47,053 bases of DNA. It comes from Ignavibacteriales bacterium. Its GTDB lineage: Bacteria; Bacteroidota; Ignavibacteria; Ignavibacteriales; Ignavibacteriaceae. Positions within the stretch are counted from its first letter, which is position 1; every line of letters begins with the position of its first letter. The notes under the pieces were generated by a model. It was not told the origin of the DNA. It did no database searches and saw nothing but the letters and a program-made list of their open reading frames with translations. The position numbers were made by a program, and so were the translations under genes. The DNA lies in NCBI GenBank assembly GCA_016182615.1, contig JACPGF010000122.1, forward strand, positions 1-47,053, in the 5' to 3' direction. This document shows, one piece after another, positions 27,045 through 35,371 of the stretch.

Positions 27045-27743
27045 ATGAAAATCAAAAACTTATTTCTCGTACTTTTTGTATTTGCTGTAATGGTTGTTTC
27101 TGCTCAGGAAAAAATGACCCGCGAACAGTGGGAAGAAGCAATTAAATCAAACGATGCTAAAATCGGTAGTTTTCAACAGGAAGTAAAAGGTCTTGAGGCT
27201 GAAGTTGCTAAATTAAAAGAAACTTCTACCAAAATAATTGTTACCAACTGTACCGAAGATATGTATAAAATTGTTGGCGCCACGGCTGCTGATGTAGATG
27301 CATACCGCAAAGCCGTTAGTGAGCTTGAAGGTAAAATCCGCAGAAAAGAAGGCCCGCTTGCTGACCGTCAGAAAGACCTTGATGCATTACGTGCAAACAG
27401 TATCAGTGCTTTACCTGAATTTTTTGACAAAGTTCAAGTTCAGCTTCCACGGATGATGGAAAACTGGGCTGCTGAAGAAGCTCAGGCTGCAATGGAATCA
27501 AAGTCAAAAGATGCTTCTTATACCGTTGTTAAGGGTGATTGCCTCTGGTTCATCGCAAAGAAAAAAGAACATTACGGAAACGGTTTCGCTTGGCCAAAAA
27601 TTTATCAGGCTAACAAAGACCAGATTAAGAATCCTAACTTGATTTATCCAAAACAAATCTTCAAGATTCCTGCTCTTTCCGATGATGAAAAAGCAAAATA
27701 TGAAAAACTTCGCCACAATTATAAACCGGCTCCTGCTAAATAA
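27045..27743 (+). CDS. Periplasmic coiled-coil protein with C-terminal LysM domain
   Basis: A 232-residue exported protein: signal peptide 1-20 (FVFAVMVVSAQ), a helical region with heptads (about 28-65 and 88-112), then a LysM peptidoglycan-binding domain at about 159-210 (YTVVKGDCLWFIAKKKEHYG ... WPKIYQANKDQI ... LIYPKQIFKIP). The Lys/Pro-rich tail ends KPAPAK. A strong Shine-Dalgarno AAGGAAGG precedes the ATG. It is probably co-transcribed with the lipoprotein upstream, and a clear terminator follows. It is expected to bind the cell wall in the periplasm. Confidence 0.9.
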   Translation: MKIKNLFLVLFVFAVMVVSAQEKMTREQWEEAIKSNDAKIGSFQQEVKGLEAEVAKLKETSTKIIVTNCTEDMYKIVGATAADVDAYRKAVSELEGKIRRKEGPLADRQKDLDALRANSISALPEFFDKVQVQLPRMMENWAAEEAQAAMESKSKDASYTVVKGDCLWFIAKKKEHYGNGFAWPKIYQANKDQIKNPNLIYPKQIFKIPALSDDEKAKYEKLRHNYKPAPAK

Positions 27744-27789
27744 TGTAGCAGTTCCTGTTCGTGGAACCATTTGAAAATTTTATTTTCGG

Positions 27790-27825
27790 CCCTTACCTGC
27801 TTTACAGCCGGTAAGGGTTTTTTTT
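27790..27825 (+). terminator. Rho-independent terminator after the LysM gene
   Basis: A perfect 8-bp stem (CCCTTACC at 27790-27797 with GGTAAGGG at 27810-27817), a 12-base loop and eight T residues. It ends the lipoprotein/LysM transcript and lies 21 bp before phoH. Confidence 0.92.
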
Positions 27826-27846
27826 ATTCAAGAAAACTCAATAACT

Positions 27847-28803
27847 ATGGCTGAATTCGAAAAAAGAATAACACTGGAAAACATCGACATGATGGCACTC
27901 CTTGGAGTGAATGATGGCAACATCAAAATACTTGAAAACCGGTTTAATACAAGCATGGTTTTCAGGGGTGAACAGGTAATCGTCCGCGGCGCTGAAGAAG
28001 AAGTAACAATTGTTGAAAAAGTGCTTAAAGAAATGGCTTATGTACTGAATACAACAAAAAAACTGTCCGCGGCCGATGTGCAGATGATACTCGAGTTAAC
28101 CTTGGAGGGCAAGGAAATTATCAATGATAAAGAGTATGAATCCGTGATACTCTATACCAAGAACGACTCGATAAAGGCAAAAACAGCCGGACAGTTTGCT
28201 TACCTGCAGGCAGCCCGTAAAAACGATATTTGTTTTGCCATTGGCCCTGCGGGTACCGGAAAAACATATCTGGCAGTTGCACTCGCGGTGGCTGCATTAA
28301 AAAAAGGGCTTGTCCGTAAGATAGTACTGGTTAGGCCCGCGGTTGAAGCAGGTGAAAGCCTTGGATTTTTGCCTGGTGACTTTAGGGAAAAGATTGACCC
28401 TTACCTAAGGCCGCTCTACGATGCACTTGACGAAATGCTGCCGAGTGATAAGCTGAAAACCAATCTGGAAAAGGGTATTATAGAAATTGTACCATTGGCT
28501 TACATGCGCGGCAGAACACTCAACCAGGCGTTTGTTATCCTGGATGAAGCACAAAACACTACTGATATGCAGATGAAAATGTTTTTGACCCGGCTTGGCG
28601 TAAACTCGAAGGCAATTATTACCGGCGACATCACCCAAATTGATTTACCGGCTAAACAGGTAAGCGGATTGGTAAAAGCACAGGATATTTTGCAAAAAAT
28701 CGAGGGAATCGGTTTCATCTATTTTGAAAAAACCGATGTGGTGCGCCATAAATTAGTCAAAGATATCATCGACGCGTACGAAAAGTTTTATGATAAAGGC
28801 TGA
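27847..28803 (+). CDS. phoH: PhoH family ATPase
   Basis: A 318-residue cytoplasmic P-loop protein of usual length. The N-terminal ~70 residues resemble the KH-like RNA-binding region of PhoH proteins (NIKILENRFNTSMVFRGEQV). Walker A is GPAGTGKT at 133-140 and Walker B VILDEAQN at 230-237, followed by the sensor-like ITGDITQIDLP. PhoH proteins are linked to RNA metabolism and sometimes to phosphate stress; the reaction is not well defined. It is transcribed after the LysM terminator and is probably its own unit. Confidence 0.93.
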   Translation: MAEFEKRITLENIDMMALLGVNDGNIKILENRFNTSMVFRGEQVIVRGAEEEVTIVEKVLKEMAYVLNTTKKLSAADVQMILELTLEGKEIINDKEYESVILYTKNDSIKAKTAGQFAYLQAARKNDICFAIGPAGTGKTYLAVALAVAALKKGLVRKIVLVRPAVEAGESLGFLPGDFREKIDPYLRPLYDALDEMLPSDKLKTNLEKGIIEIVPLAYMRGRTLNQAFVILDEAQNTTDMQMKMFLTRLGVNSKAIITGDITQIDLPAKQVSGLVKAQDILQKIEGIGFIYFEKTDVVRHKLVKDIIDAYEKFYDKG

Positions 28804-29406
28804 GCAATGTAATTATAAATTAGGAATTATGAATTGTTTGGTGGTTTTCATTGAATGAAGTTTCCGGATAACTTTTAAACACTAATATGAATTTGCTGGA
28901 TAGCACTTTTTTAGACTCGCTTAAAAGAGATCAAAGCTGGGTAATTTACTTTTTTTCTACTCCATTTGTATGTTTCCTATCGCGCATGTTACTGTTATTT
29001 TCATCACTCAATCTAAATTCCCCGTTGCTGTTAGTGAATTTAGTGATACCCCGTCCGCTTGCGGCGTGGATGTTTTATTGTACAGAAAAGACTATAAAAA
29101 AGAAAACAAATTGGATAGTGAGAAAGGTAAATGTAAAGATTTTGAAAGAAAAGACATTTTTAATTCATATCTCATAATTAATAATTCATCATTGTTTTGG
29201 GTTTGTAATTCAGTTTTTCTTTCCTTAATATTGTACAGTTTCAGGTAATTGCCCTGATTTCTGAAACGAGTGGCTGCATTGAAAATTACAAAAGGATATG
29301 TATGATTACCGGCAGCGCAAATTTTCCGGTTATATACCGCAAGAATATTATTTGCTGCTGAAGTCATGATTCATATCTCAAAATTCATAATTGCTCTGGA
29401 GGTTAT
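28804..29406. repeat. Non-coding segment bounded by inverted AT-rich repeats
   Basis: No convincing gene. The short frames here lack family-like sequence and overlap each other. The segment 28825-29392 is bounded by a perfect 11-base inverted repeat (AATTATGAATT at 28825-28835, AATTCATAATT at 29382-29392). The motif ATTCATATCTCA occurs twice in the same direction, at 29163 and 29370. A small GC-rich hairpin (CCGC/GCGG) lies at 29055-29064. It could be a small non-autonomous inserted element. The Shine-Dalgarno GGAGG for the next gene is at its right edge. Confidence 0.45.
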
Positions 29407-30441
29407 ATGGACAATCTGGTAATATTAAACGTTGCATTGACGGTTTTTTTCGTCTATCTGTTGCTTTCGGTTATCGTTTCCGTATTACAAGAGTTTTTCG
29501 CCAAGTTATTCAACCGACGTGGTGAACTGCTCAAAGAATCCCTTGGCACTTTGTTTAAGTCGCCGCAATGGCAGGCTGCAATGGAAGGCCTGATGCAAAG
29601 CGGGTTCATCACAGCCATCCGTGAAAACAGCAAGAAATTCCCCGATAATATTCCCGCCCGTAATTTTGCTTTAGCTCTTGTAGAACTGATTCGTGACCCG
29701 CAAAAACAAGCCTCGGCCGATAAGAGCATCCGGCAGCTGATTATTGACTGCCCGCTTATTACCGATGATGCCGAAAAAACATTGCTGACCATGATTGACA
29801 AGGCCGAAGGCGACACCAACGCATTTATCAAGAGTATCGAGGAGTTGTACGAGAACCTGATGCTCCGCACGACAGTGTGGTACAAGGCTAACCTGCACAA
29901 AATAGTGTTCGCGATAGGATTGGTTGTTGCGTTTGTATTAAACGTTGACACCATCGATATGGTAAAAAACCTCTCGAGAAACCCAACGCTGGCAAAGGCA
30001 AGCGCCGATATGGTGCAGCAAACTATGAACAGCATGAAGCTGCAAAACGGTACCATAACCATTACCAACGCGAAAAAAGACACGAGTTTTGTTGTGTCAG
30101 TCGGCGTGCCCGGTATTGGTAAGGCAGACAGTAGTCAGGCAGCGAATGTCGGGAAAGACAGCGCAAAATCAGTTGCCCCGGGTACCGTTATTAAAGCCGA
30201 CACGAGCCTGAAAAGCGTCGCGGTTGTTATTAAAGATATAAATGGGACACTGCAAAACACGGGTTTACAATTTAACTGGAATAATTTCGACTTTCATACA
30301 GCAAACGGCTGGGCAGTTTTTTACAAAATAATAGGTCTCTTAATGACAACATTTGCCTTGTCTCTTGGTGCCCCGTTCTGGTATGAAACGCTCAGTAGCC
30401 TGCTTGCCTTACGCAACGCGGGAAAGAAGGATGGGAAATAA
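29407..30441 (+). CDS. Membrane protein of an unnamed widespread family
   Basis: A 344-residue protein with three or four membrane segments: residues about 5-27 (ALTVFFVYLLLSVIVSVLQE), about 164-182 (KIVFAIGLVVAFVLNVDTID) and about 305-325. A helical cytoplasmic-type region (35-150) lies after the first segment and a hydrophilic, low-complexity stretch (~200-285) before the last. The opening VYLLLSVIVSVLQEFF, the central WYKANLHKIVFAIG ... LNVDT and the closing SLGAPFWYETLSSLLALRN match, from memory, a family common in Bacteroidota and cyanobacteria without assigned function. A clear Shine-Dalgarno GGAGG precedes the ATG. It has no operon partner. Confidence 0.75.
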   Translation: MDNLVILNVALTVFFVYLLLSVIVSVLQEFFAKLFNRRGELLKESLGTLFKSPQWQAAMEGLMQSGFITAIRENSKKFPDNIPARNFALALVELIRDPQKQASADKSIRQLIIDCPLITDDAEKTLLTMIDKAEGDTNAFIKSIEELYENLMLRTTVWYKANLHKIVFAIGLVVAFVLNVDTIDMVKNLSRNPTLAKASADMVQQTMNSMKLQNGTITITNAKKDTSFVVSVGVPGIGKADSSQAANVGKDSAKSVAPGTVIKADTSLKSVAVVIKDINGTLQNTGLQFNWNNFDFHTANGWAVFYKIIGLLMTTFALSLGAPFWYETLSSLLALRNAGKKDGK

Positions 30442-31207
30442 TACCCGATAAAATTTGTTTTGAACAATTGTAGATATTGATATAAAATTAGGCGTAACAT
30501 ATTTCTTCCCTTACAAGACTTGAGGAAATTGTGGTATTACTTTTCTATAACTATTACGTCCGCTGGGACTAAAACGAGTAGCGGGATTAATAAAATCCCG
30601 GGGTAAATATTTGTTCAAACATTGAGGGTTATAAGGTTGTTGCTATCCCTGCTAGTGGGTTTCGAAAAACTCAAAATGGATGTACTACTACAGCAAAGTT
30701 GACCGAATCCCATTTTGCTTTGTGCTTTTTATCCCCGGTTTCAGCCCATCCTCCGTTGGGCAAGCATTGAGTAAACCGGGGATGCAAAAAAAAAGAAATG
30801 CCTTTAGTCAAATGACTCCTCAATTGTGAGATAAATAATTATTTGCAATTTCGCGATACTCGTCACGGTTAGTCCGGCAACAATTTGACAAAGGGGAGAA
30901 TCTTTCAATACCCAAGTAAACAAGTATCATTATAGCAAAAGTATCTGTACTTCATTGTCTCAAGTGGGTCCATTTCAGGTCATACAAAACAATGCTATTG
31001 GAAGCGCTAAAAATATTTCAAAAAAGTCAAGTCAGTTTGTAACAGAGCTCTAAATTATTTAGCTTTGTTGTTGAAATAAAACTACATCCACAATATTGAC
31101 GCTTTGCCAATAATCGGCAATTTGAAAAATAGGAAGGGATTTCTAAGGCGTTAATTTTTTTGGCAAGATGAAGTAAAAAACAAGGCAATCCAAAGGCTGG
31201 AGCTAGT
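30442..31207. other. Long intergenic region with nested inverted repeat
   Basis: No gene is supported in these 766 bases. The left part holds a 7-bp hairpin (30582-30600) and the nested inverted-repeat element described separately. The right part (30830-31200) is AT-rich with no feature I can name. A Shine-Dalgarno GGAG at 31199-31202 serves the following lipoprotein. Confidence 0.6.
30567..30809. repeat. Nested inverted-repeat element, copy 1
   Basis: The inner arms are a perfect 11-base inverted repeat (ATCCCCGGTTT at 30731-30741, AAACCGGGGAT at 30773-30783) enclosing a second hairpin (GCCCA at 30744 with TGGGC) and followed by a 9-A run. The outer arms GACTAAA (30567-30573) and TTTAGTC (30803-30809) surround it. 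A diverged copy with the same layout lies at 43517-43639. Confidence 0.6.
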
Positions 31208-32794
31208 ATGAAATATTTTTATCATATCTTCTTTTTCTTAATAATATTTTTGTTTTCCTCTTGTGAAGTGACTGAGCCAGAAAGGGCGTATAACAAAGAT
31301 GCCGATAAAACTGTAACAGGTGCGCTTACTGCAAGTTCGTTTGATACTTCAAAAATTTATCAGTCCCCAATGACTATAAATTTCAGGTTGGATAGTCTCA
31401 ATTTTAAAATTGATAAAATCAATATTTTTATTGATGAGCAAAACCCAATCACGATGGGGTCGAATAGTAATATTTTTTCATATACAATTTACCCTAGTCA
31501 GTTAGCCTCAGGCAGACACACGGCTGTTATCAGCGTCGTACCTGAAAAATTTGGACTATATACCGCAAATGGGGTGGGTGTGTTAAATTACGGCTTCCCT
31601 TTTTACACGTATGCGTGGCCAGATTTAGGTATTTCAATTACGAAAATAGATACAGCTGGAAAACCAACAATTAGTTGGTCAGAATGCCGCGACTATTATT
31701 TCAAGGGGTACAAAATTATCAGGCAGACACTTCTAGGAACCGATACGGTTGCAACAATTTCCGAAAGAACCAAAACCACGTATAGAGATTCTACCTGCCC
31801 GGAGCTTTATGGATTCAACGCATTTAATTATAAAATTGTGGCGTATAATCAATTTACTTCCTATGTAACATCAGTTAAAACAGTTTCATATTTTTCCGGG
31901 TTAACAAAACTGCCGTTCACTGCTTCACTTAGACCATTAGAATTTTTACCATGTCCTGATGGTTCACTGATTTATTGTGTAAGTAATAGCTTTGTCCATG
32001 CAAATATAAAAACTAACACCATACTTAGTACAGTATATTCAGAGGAGGGCCTAAATTTAATATTTAACAGAAATAAAAATAAACTTTTTTTTTCCGGCTA
32101 TCATCTAAATTTACCATATATATTTGATTACAATGGGACACTTTCCAACTGCCGGGGAGTTAACTTAGGCTCGAATATAATGAATGGAAACGGAATTATT
32201 GAATTAGCACCTGATATTTTGTTTTTGCCTTATACAGAGTATACAACATCTTCAGGGTTGGTCGAGAAATTCATAGTATTCTTTGACCCGAACACGAACA
32301 AAATAATAAAAAAATTCAAATCGAATTTTTCAGTCAGTCAGTATTTCGCTTCGCAAAAGAATTGGGAAGTTTTTACGAGTAAAAGTAATAATGATACTCT
32401 CTTTGTAATAGATGCTCTGGATACTGCAAATATATCACTTAAAACCGTTGGCAAGGTTGGTCAGTTTATAAATCTGAAATCATTACAATCGGGCGAAATT
32501 TTGATTCAGAAAAAGAACAGTATTTCAGTTCATGACGGACAATTGAAAGTCCTTCGTTCAATTACATTCCCTGAAGATATATTTAGAATGACTGTGAATA
32601 ATGATATTATCGCAGTCGTTACAAGGAATGCGGTAAGTGGTGTTAATACAATCTGGGTATATGAATTAGCAACATTACAGTTACGTAAAAAAATCATGTT
32701 GTCGAATACCATATATGAAATAATTTTGTTTGAAAATTCTGAGATTGTCTTCTACATATATGGATCAAATTACAATACATACTTTAAGCTATAG
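31208..32794 (+). CDS. Lipoprotein of unknown function with probable beta-propeller
   Basis: A 528-residue lipoprotein (signal MKYFYHIFFFLIIFLFSSC, lipid-anchored Cys19). Residues ~35-135 look like an Ig/fibronectin-type beta domain, and ~140-230 resemble fibronectin type III (KPTISWSECRDYYFKGYKII ... NYKIVAYNQ). The rest has repeated strands of the kind seen in WD/YVTN-type propellers (LEFLPCPDGSLIYCVSNSFV, KFIVFFDPNTNKIIKKF, DTLFVIDALDTANISLKTVG, VWVYELATLQ-like end). No specific family is recognised. It is visibly more AT-rich than neighbouring genes and pairs with the barrel protein 9 bp downstream. Confidence 0.75.
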   Translation: MKYFYHIFFFLIIFLFSSCEVTEPERAYNKDADKTVTGALTASSFDTSKIYQSPMTINFRLDSLNFKIDKINIFIDEQNPITMGSNSNIFSYTIYPSQLASGRHTAVISVVPEKFGLYTANGVGVLNYGFPFYTYAWPDLGISITKIDTAGKPTISWSECRDYYFKGYKIIRQTLLGTDTVATISERTKTTYRDSTCPELYGFNAFNYKIVAYNQFTSYVTSVKTVSYFSGLTKLPFTASLRPLEFLPCPDGSLIYCVSNSFVHANIKTNTILSTVYSEEGLNLIFNRNKNKLFFSGYHLNLPYIFDYNGTLSNCRGVNLGSNIMNGNGIIELAPDILFLPYTEYTTSSGLVEKFIVFFDPNTNKIIKKFKSNFSVSQYFASQKNWEVFTSKSNNDTLFVIDALDTANISLKTVGKVGQFINLKSLQSGEILIQKKNSISVHDGQLKVLRSITFPEDIFRMTVNNDIIAVVTRNAVSGVNTIWVYELATLQLRKKIMLSNTIYEIILFENSEIVFYIYGSNYNTYFKL

Positions 32795-32803
32795 GGATAA
32801 ACC

Positions 32804-33529
32804 ATGAAAATTTGCAGCTTCATTTTATTGTTCTTTTCGATCTCTTTAGCACAAGGGCTAAGAGTCTCGGTTGGTTATACTAATTTTGCTTTGGATATTC
32901 AAAAAAATGATTTTGAGAAAGTTGTATCCGATTTTAATAATGCTATCAAAGATATAAATATTCCTATACAAAAAAACTATCCGCCGAATTATTGCTTTAA
33001 TCTTGATTATAGTTTTTTGTTTAGAGAAAATTTGTTAATGGGTTTCGGTTTGGATATTGCCAAAACAAATGCATATGCACTTTATGGTGATGCTTTTGGT
33101 GCTGTGGATTTTAGAGGGCGGTTCAGTACAACGTTAGTTTCAATTTCGCTGCATGGTCTTTTGCCGATTGATTTGAACAGGGTGTTTTCCATTGGTGCGG
33201 CATTGAAGTGTGGTCCATTTGATTATTCGTTGAGTGCAGCCATTACATATCCACAGTTTCCCGAATACAATCAATCCTCTGAGATTTCTGACAATGGTTA
33301 TTTATTGTGTATTGAGCCGCAACTGAACTATGCTCATAGAGTGTACTCATTTATGTGGATTAATGCTCAAGTGGGATACCGGGTGGGAGGTCGAATGAGT
33401 GATAAAGCGGATAATAATAATGTGCCAGCAGAATTCAGAGTCGAGGAGGAAGAGGAAGTTAAATTTAATCCAGATGGATTCGTAGTATCAATCGGATTAT
33501 TGCTTACCCTTCCGGAGATCACACAATAG
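32804..33529 (+). CDS. Outer membrane beta-barrel-like protein, unknown
   Basis: A 241-residue exported protein (signal 1-16, FFSISLAQG). It is built of alternating amphipathic strands (LRVSVGYTNFALDI, YCFNLDYSFLFRENLLMGFG, TLVSISLHGLLPIDL, VFSIGAALKCGPFDYSLSAA, MWINAQVGYRVGG, GFVVSIGLLLTL), as in small outer membrane barrels. An acidic run EEEEE lies in the last loop. It has low GC like the lipoprotein before it, with which it is probably co-transcribed. The same frame stays open for 54 codons after its stop. Confidence 0.7.
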   Translation: MKICSFILLFFSISLAQGLRVSVGYTNFALDIQKNDFEKVVSDFNNAIKDINIPIQKNYPPNYCFNLDYSFLFRENLLMGFGLDIAKTNAYALYGDAFGAVDFRGRFSTTLVSISLHGLLPIDLNRVFSIGAALKCGPFDYSLSAAITYPQFPEYNQSSEISDNGYLLCIEPQLNYAHRVYSFMWINAQVGYRVGGRMSDKADNNNVPAEFRVEEEEEVKFNPDGFVVSIGLLLTLPEITQ

Positions 33530-33730
33530 GAAATTCCATCAACGAAATCATTCGAACTGCATTTACAGTTCAAAAAAGTAAATCGCTTCTCGAATACGCA
33601 GTGGCTCACCTCGATAGATACTCTGCTTGCTTATTTAGTAACGGGACTCTCTACGGTATTTACCCTCGTTATTTTGTTTGCATTTTGTGTTTAAGTCGGT
33701 TATTATTACGTATCATTTATTAAAAGATGC

Positions 33731-34432
33731 ATGATTATGAGTAAACAAATAATATCCGTTTTTCCTGAGCCAACGATGAAGTTTCTCAAGCGTCTTGAAA
33801 AAAACAATAACCGCGAATGGTTTAACGGGCACAAGGAAGAATACGAGGCCGAGTTCCTCATTCCCTCGCAGCAGTATGTTATCGAGCTGGGAGAATTGCT
33901 GCGGAAACACCTTCCGGGATTGCATGTTATCCCAAAAGTTGATAAGTCTATTTTCAGGCTGATGCGTGATGTGCGTTTCGCGAAAAACAAAGAACCGTAC
34001 AAAACCAACCTTGGTATTTTTTTATGGGATGGTGATACACCCCGCATGGAAGCCCCCGGTTTTTATACACATGTCGAATCAGGCCACTGCTTTTTAGCCT
34101 TTGGCGTGTACATGTTTACAAAAGAATGTATGGCACGTTACCGTGAAACGGTTATTGACCCGGCGGCAGGGAAAGAATTAAGCGCGGCACTGAAAAAAAT
34201 TACCAAGAGCGGTGTGTATTTGCTCGGCGGGCAAAAATATAAACGGGTACCTAAAGGATACGACCCGGAACATCCGCTTGCAGCTTTGCTTTTGCATGAC
34301 GGGATACATGTTTATACAAAAAACTTTTCCCCTGCAGAAATCGCGGGAGAAGATTTCGCAATATTCAGTTACAAGCATTTCAAAGCTATGCTCCCCCTGC
34401 ATACGTGGATGATGAAATATTTATTTTCATAA
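33731..34432 (+). CDS. DUF2461 family protein
   Basis: A 233-residue cytoplasmic protein (the start may be at the second Met, 33737). It matches the DUF2461/TIGR02453 family: FLKRLEKNNNREWFNGHKEE near the N-terminus, then IFRLMRDVRFAKNKEPYKTN, GFYTHVESGHCFLAFGVYMF and YKRVPKGYDPEHPLAALLLH. The function is unknown. It is 22 bp upstream of the DUF1697 gene and likely in one transcript with it. Confidence 0.88.
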   Translation: MIMSKQIISVFPEPTMKFLKRLEKNNNREWFNGHKEEYEAEFLIPSQQYVIELGELLRKHLPGLHVIPKVDKSIFRLMRDVRFAKNKEPYKTNLGIFLWDGDTPRMEAPGFYTHVESGHCFLAFGVYMFTKECMARYRETVIDPAAGKELSAALKKITKSGVYLLGGQKYKRVPKGYDPEHPLAALLLHDGIHVYTKNFSPAEIAGEDFAIFSYKHFKAMLPLHTWMMKYLFS

Positions 34433-34454
34433 TTACTATGGGCAAACAACTATT

Positions 34455-34985
34455 ATGAAATATCTGGTATTATTAAAGGCAATTAACGTCGCGGGAAAAA
34501 ACCTTGTTCCCATGGAAAAACTACGCATTCTTTTAACCGGGTTGCAGTTTAGCAATGTGCAAACGTACATACAAAGCGGTAATATTATATTCGAGAGCAC
34601 TCAACGTGACACCGATGCAATAACCAAAACCATTGAATATCAGTTACAGCACTCATTTCAGGCAGCATCAACGGCATTTGTTTATACGCGGAACCAATTT
34701 GAAGTAATTGTTAATGGTAACCCGTTTCTCGCCGATCCCGGTAATGAAATAGACCACCTTCATCTAACATTTATGCAGCACGAGCCCGACAAAGAGCTGG
34801 TCAAAGATAATGAGGCGGCACAACACAAGTACATCATTAAAGGAAAATATATTTACCTGCACTGCCCGAATGGTTATGGGAACACGAAGCTGACGAATTC
34901 ATTGTTCGAGAAAAAATTAAAAATTACCGCAACAACCCGTAATTGGAAAACTGTTTTAAAATTACGTGAAATGATGAAAGAGTAA
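34455..34985 (+). CDS. DUF1697 family protein
   Basis: A 176-residue cytoplasmic protein of the DUF1697 family, recognisable from the opening YLVLLKAINVAGKNLVPMEK, the block VQTYIQSGNIIFES and the ending KLTNSLFEKKLKITATTRNW then TVLKLREMM. The function is unknown. It follows the DUF2461 gene and is of normal length. Confidence 0.9.
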   Translation: MKYLVLLKAINVAGKNLVPMEKLRILLTGLQFSNVQTYIQSGNIIFESTQRDTDAITKTIEYQLQHSFQAASTAFVYTRNQFEVIVNGNPFLADPGNEIDHLHLTFMQHEPDKELVKDNEAAQHKYIIKGKYIYLHCPNGYGNTKLTNSLFEKKLKITATTRNWKTVLKLREMMKE

Positions 34986-35220
34986 ACGGGGGTTAATACG
35001 CGGCTATTTTAAAAACAATGCAGTGTTTAGTGTCGTGGTAATGAATAATTGAAAATGAATAATGAAAAATGAGGGTAAAATTCAAAGTGTAAACCCGAGT
35101 ACATTGTATTAAAAATAAATTGTCAAGACACTAGCTCCAGAGCTTACCCGGGTTGAGTATATTTGAATCAATATAACCCACAACAACCAACGTAATCATT
35201 TATAAGGCAAAGCAAATTGA

Positions 35221-35242
35221 GCCCCATTCGACGGGGCTTTTT
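35221..35242 (+). terminator. Terminator-like hairpin, + direction
   Basis: A 5-bp GC stem (GCCCC at 35221-35225, GGGGC at 35233-35237), a 7-base loop and five T residues. It lies 235 bp after the DUF1697 stop and would end that transcript. Confidence 0.6.
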
Positions 35243-35323
35243 CAATTCCAGCGTCTGCCTTCAGGCTGATGAAGCAATAATAGGCAGCCGAAAAATATTG
35301 AGGTTATAGGTATTCTTCTCCAG

Positions 35324-35363
35324 AAAAAAAGTGAAGTTATGTATATGCCATCCTATAACTTCA
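35324..35363 (-). terminator. Rho-independent terminator for the 41351-35372 operon
   Basis: On the - strand, a 9-bp stem (TGAAGTTAT/ATAACTTCA, at 35355-35363 and 35332-35340) with a 14-base loop is followed by C and seven T residues. It lies 8 bases after the stop of the discoidin-domain gene. Confidence 0.75.
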
Positions 35364-35371
35364 TGAAAAAC

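Larger units (their letters stand above)
34986..35371. other. Intergenic region between convergent genes
   Basis: No gene is supported. It contains an AT-rich microrepeat (ATGAATAATTGAAAATGAAT and onward, 35041-35072), a small palindrome around 35131-35142 (AGCTC/GAGCT) and two terminator-like hairpins listed separately, one for each direction. Confidence 0.6.

Noticed and set aside
28887-29248. Two overlapping short + strand frames between phoH and the next gene
   Set aside because: They overlap each other in different frames, lack good Shine-Dalgarno sequences and resemble no protein; the segment is better seen as a repeat-bounded non-coding stretch.
29454-30083. 209-codon open frame on the - strand
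   Set aside because: It lies wholly inside the 344-residue membrane protein gene on the other strand, which has a clear Shine-Dalgarno sequence and family-like sequence. The antisense product shows no family features.
30582-30600. Hairpin CGGGATT/AATCCCG as a terminator
   Set aside because: There is no T-run on either strand beside the stem.
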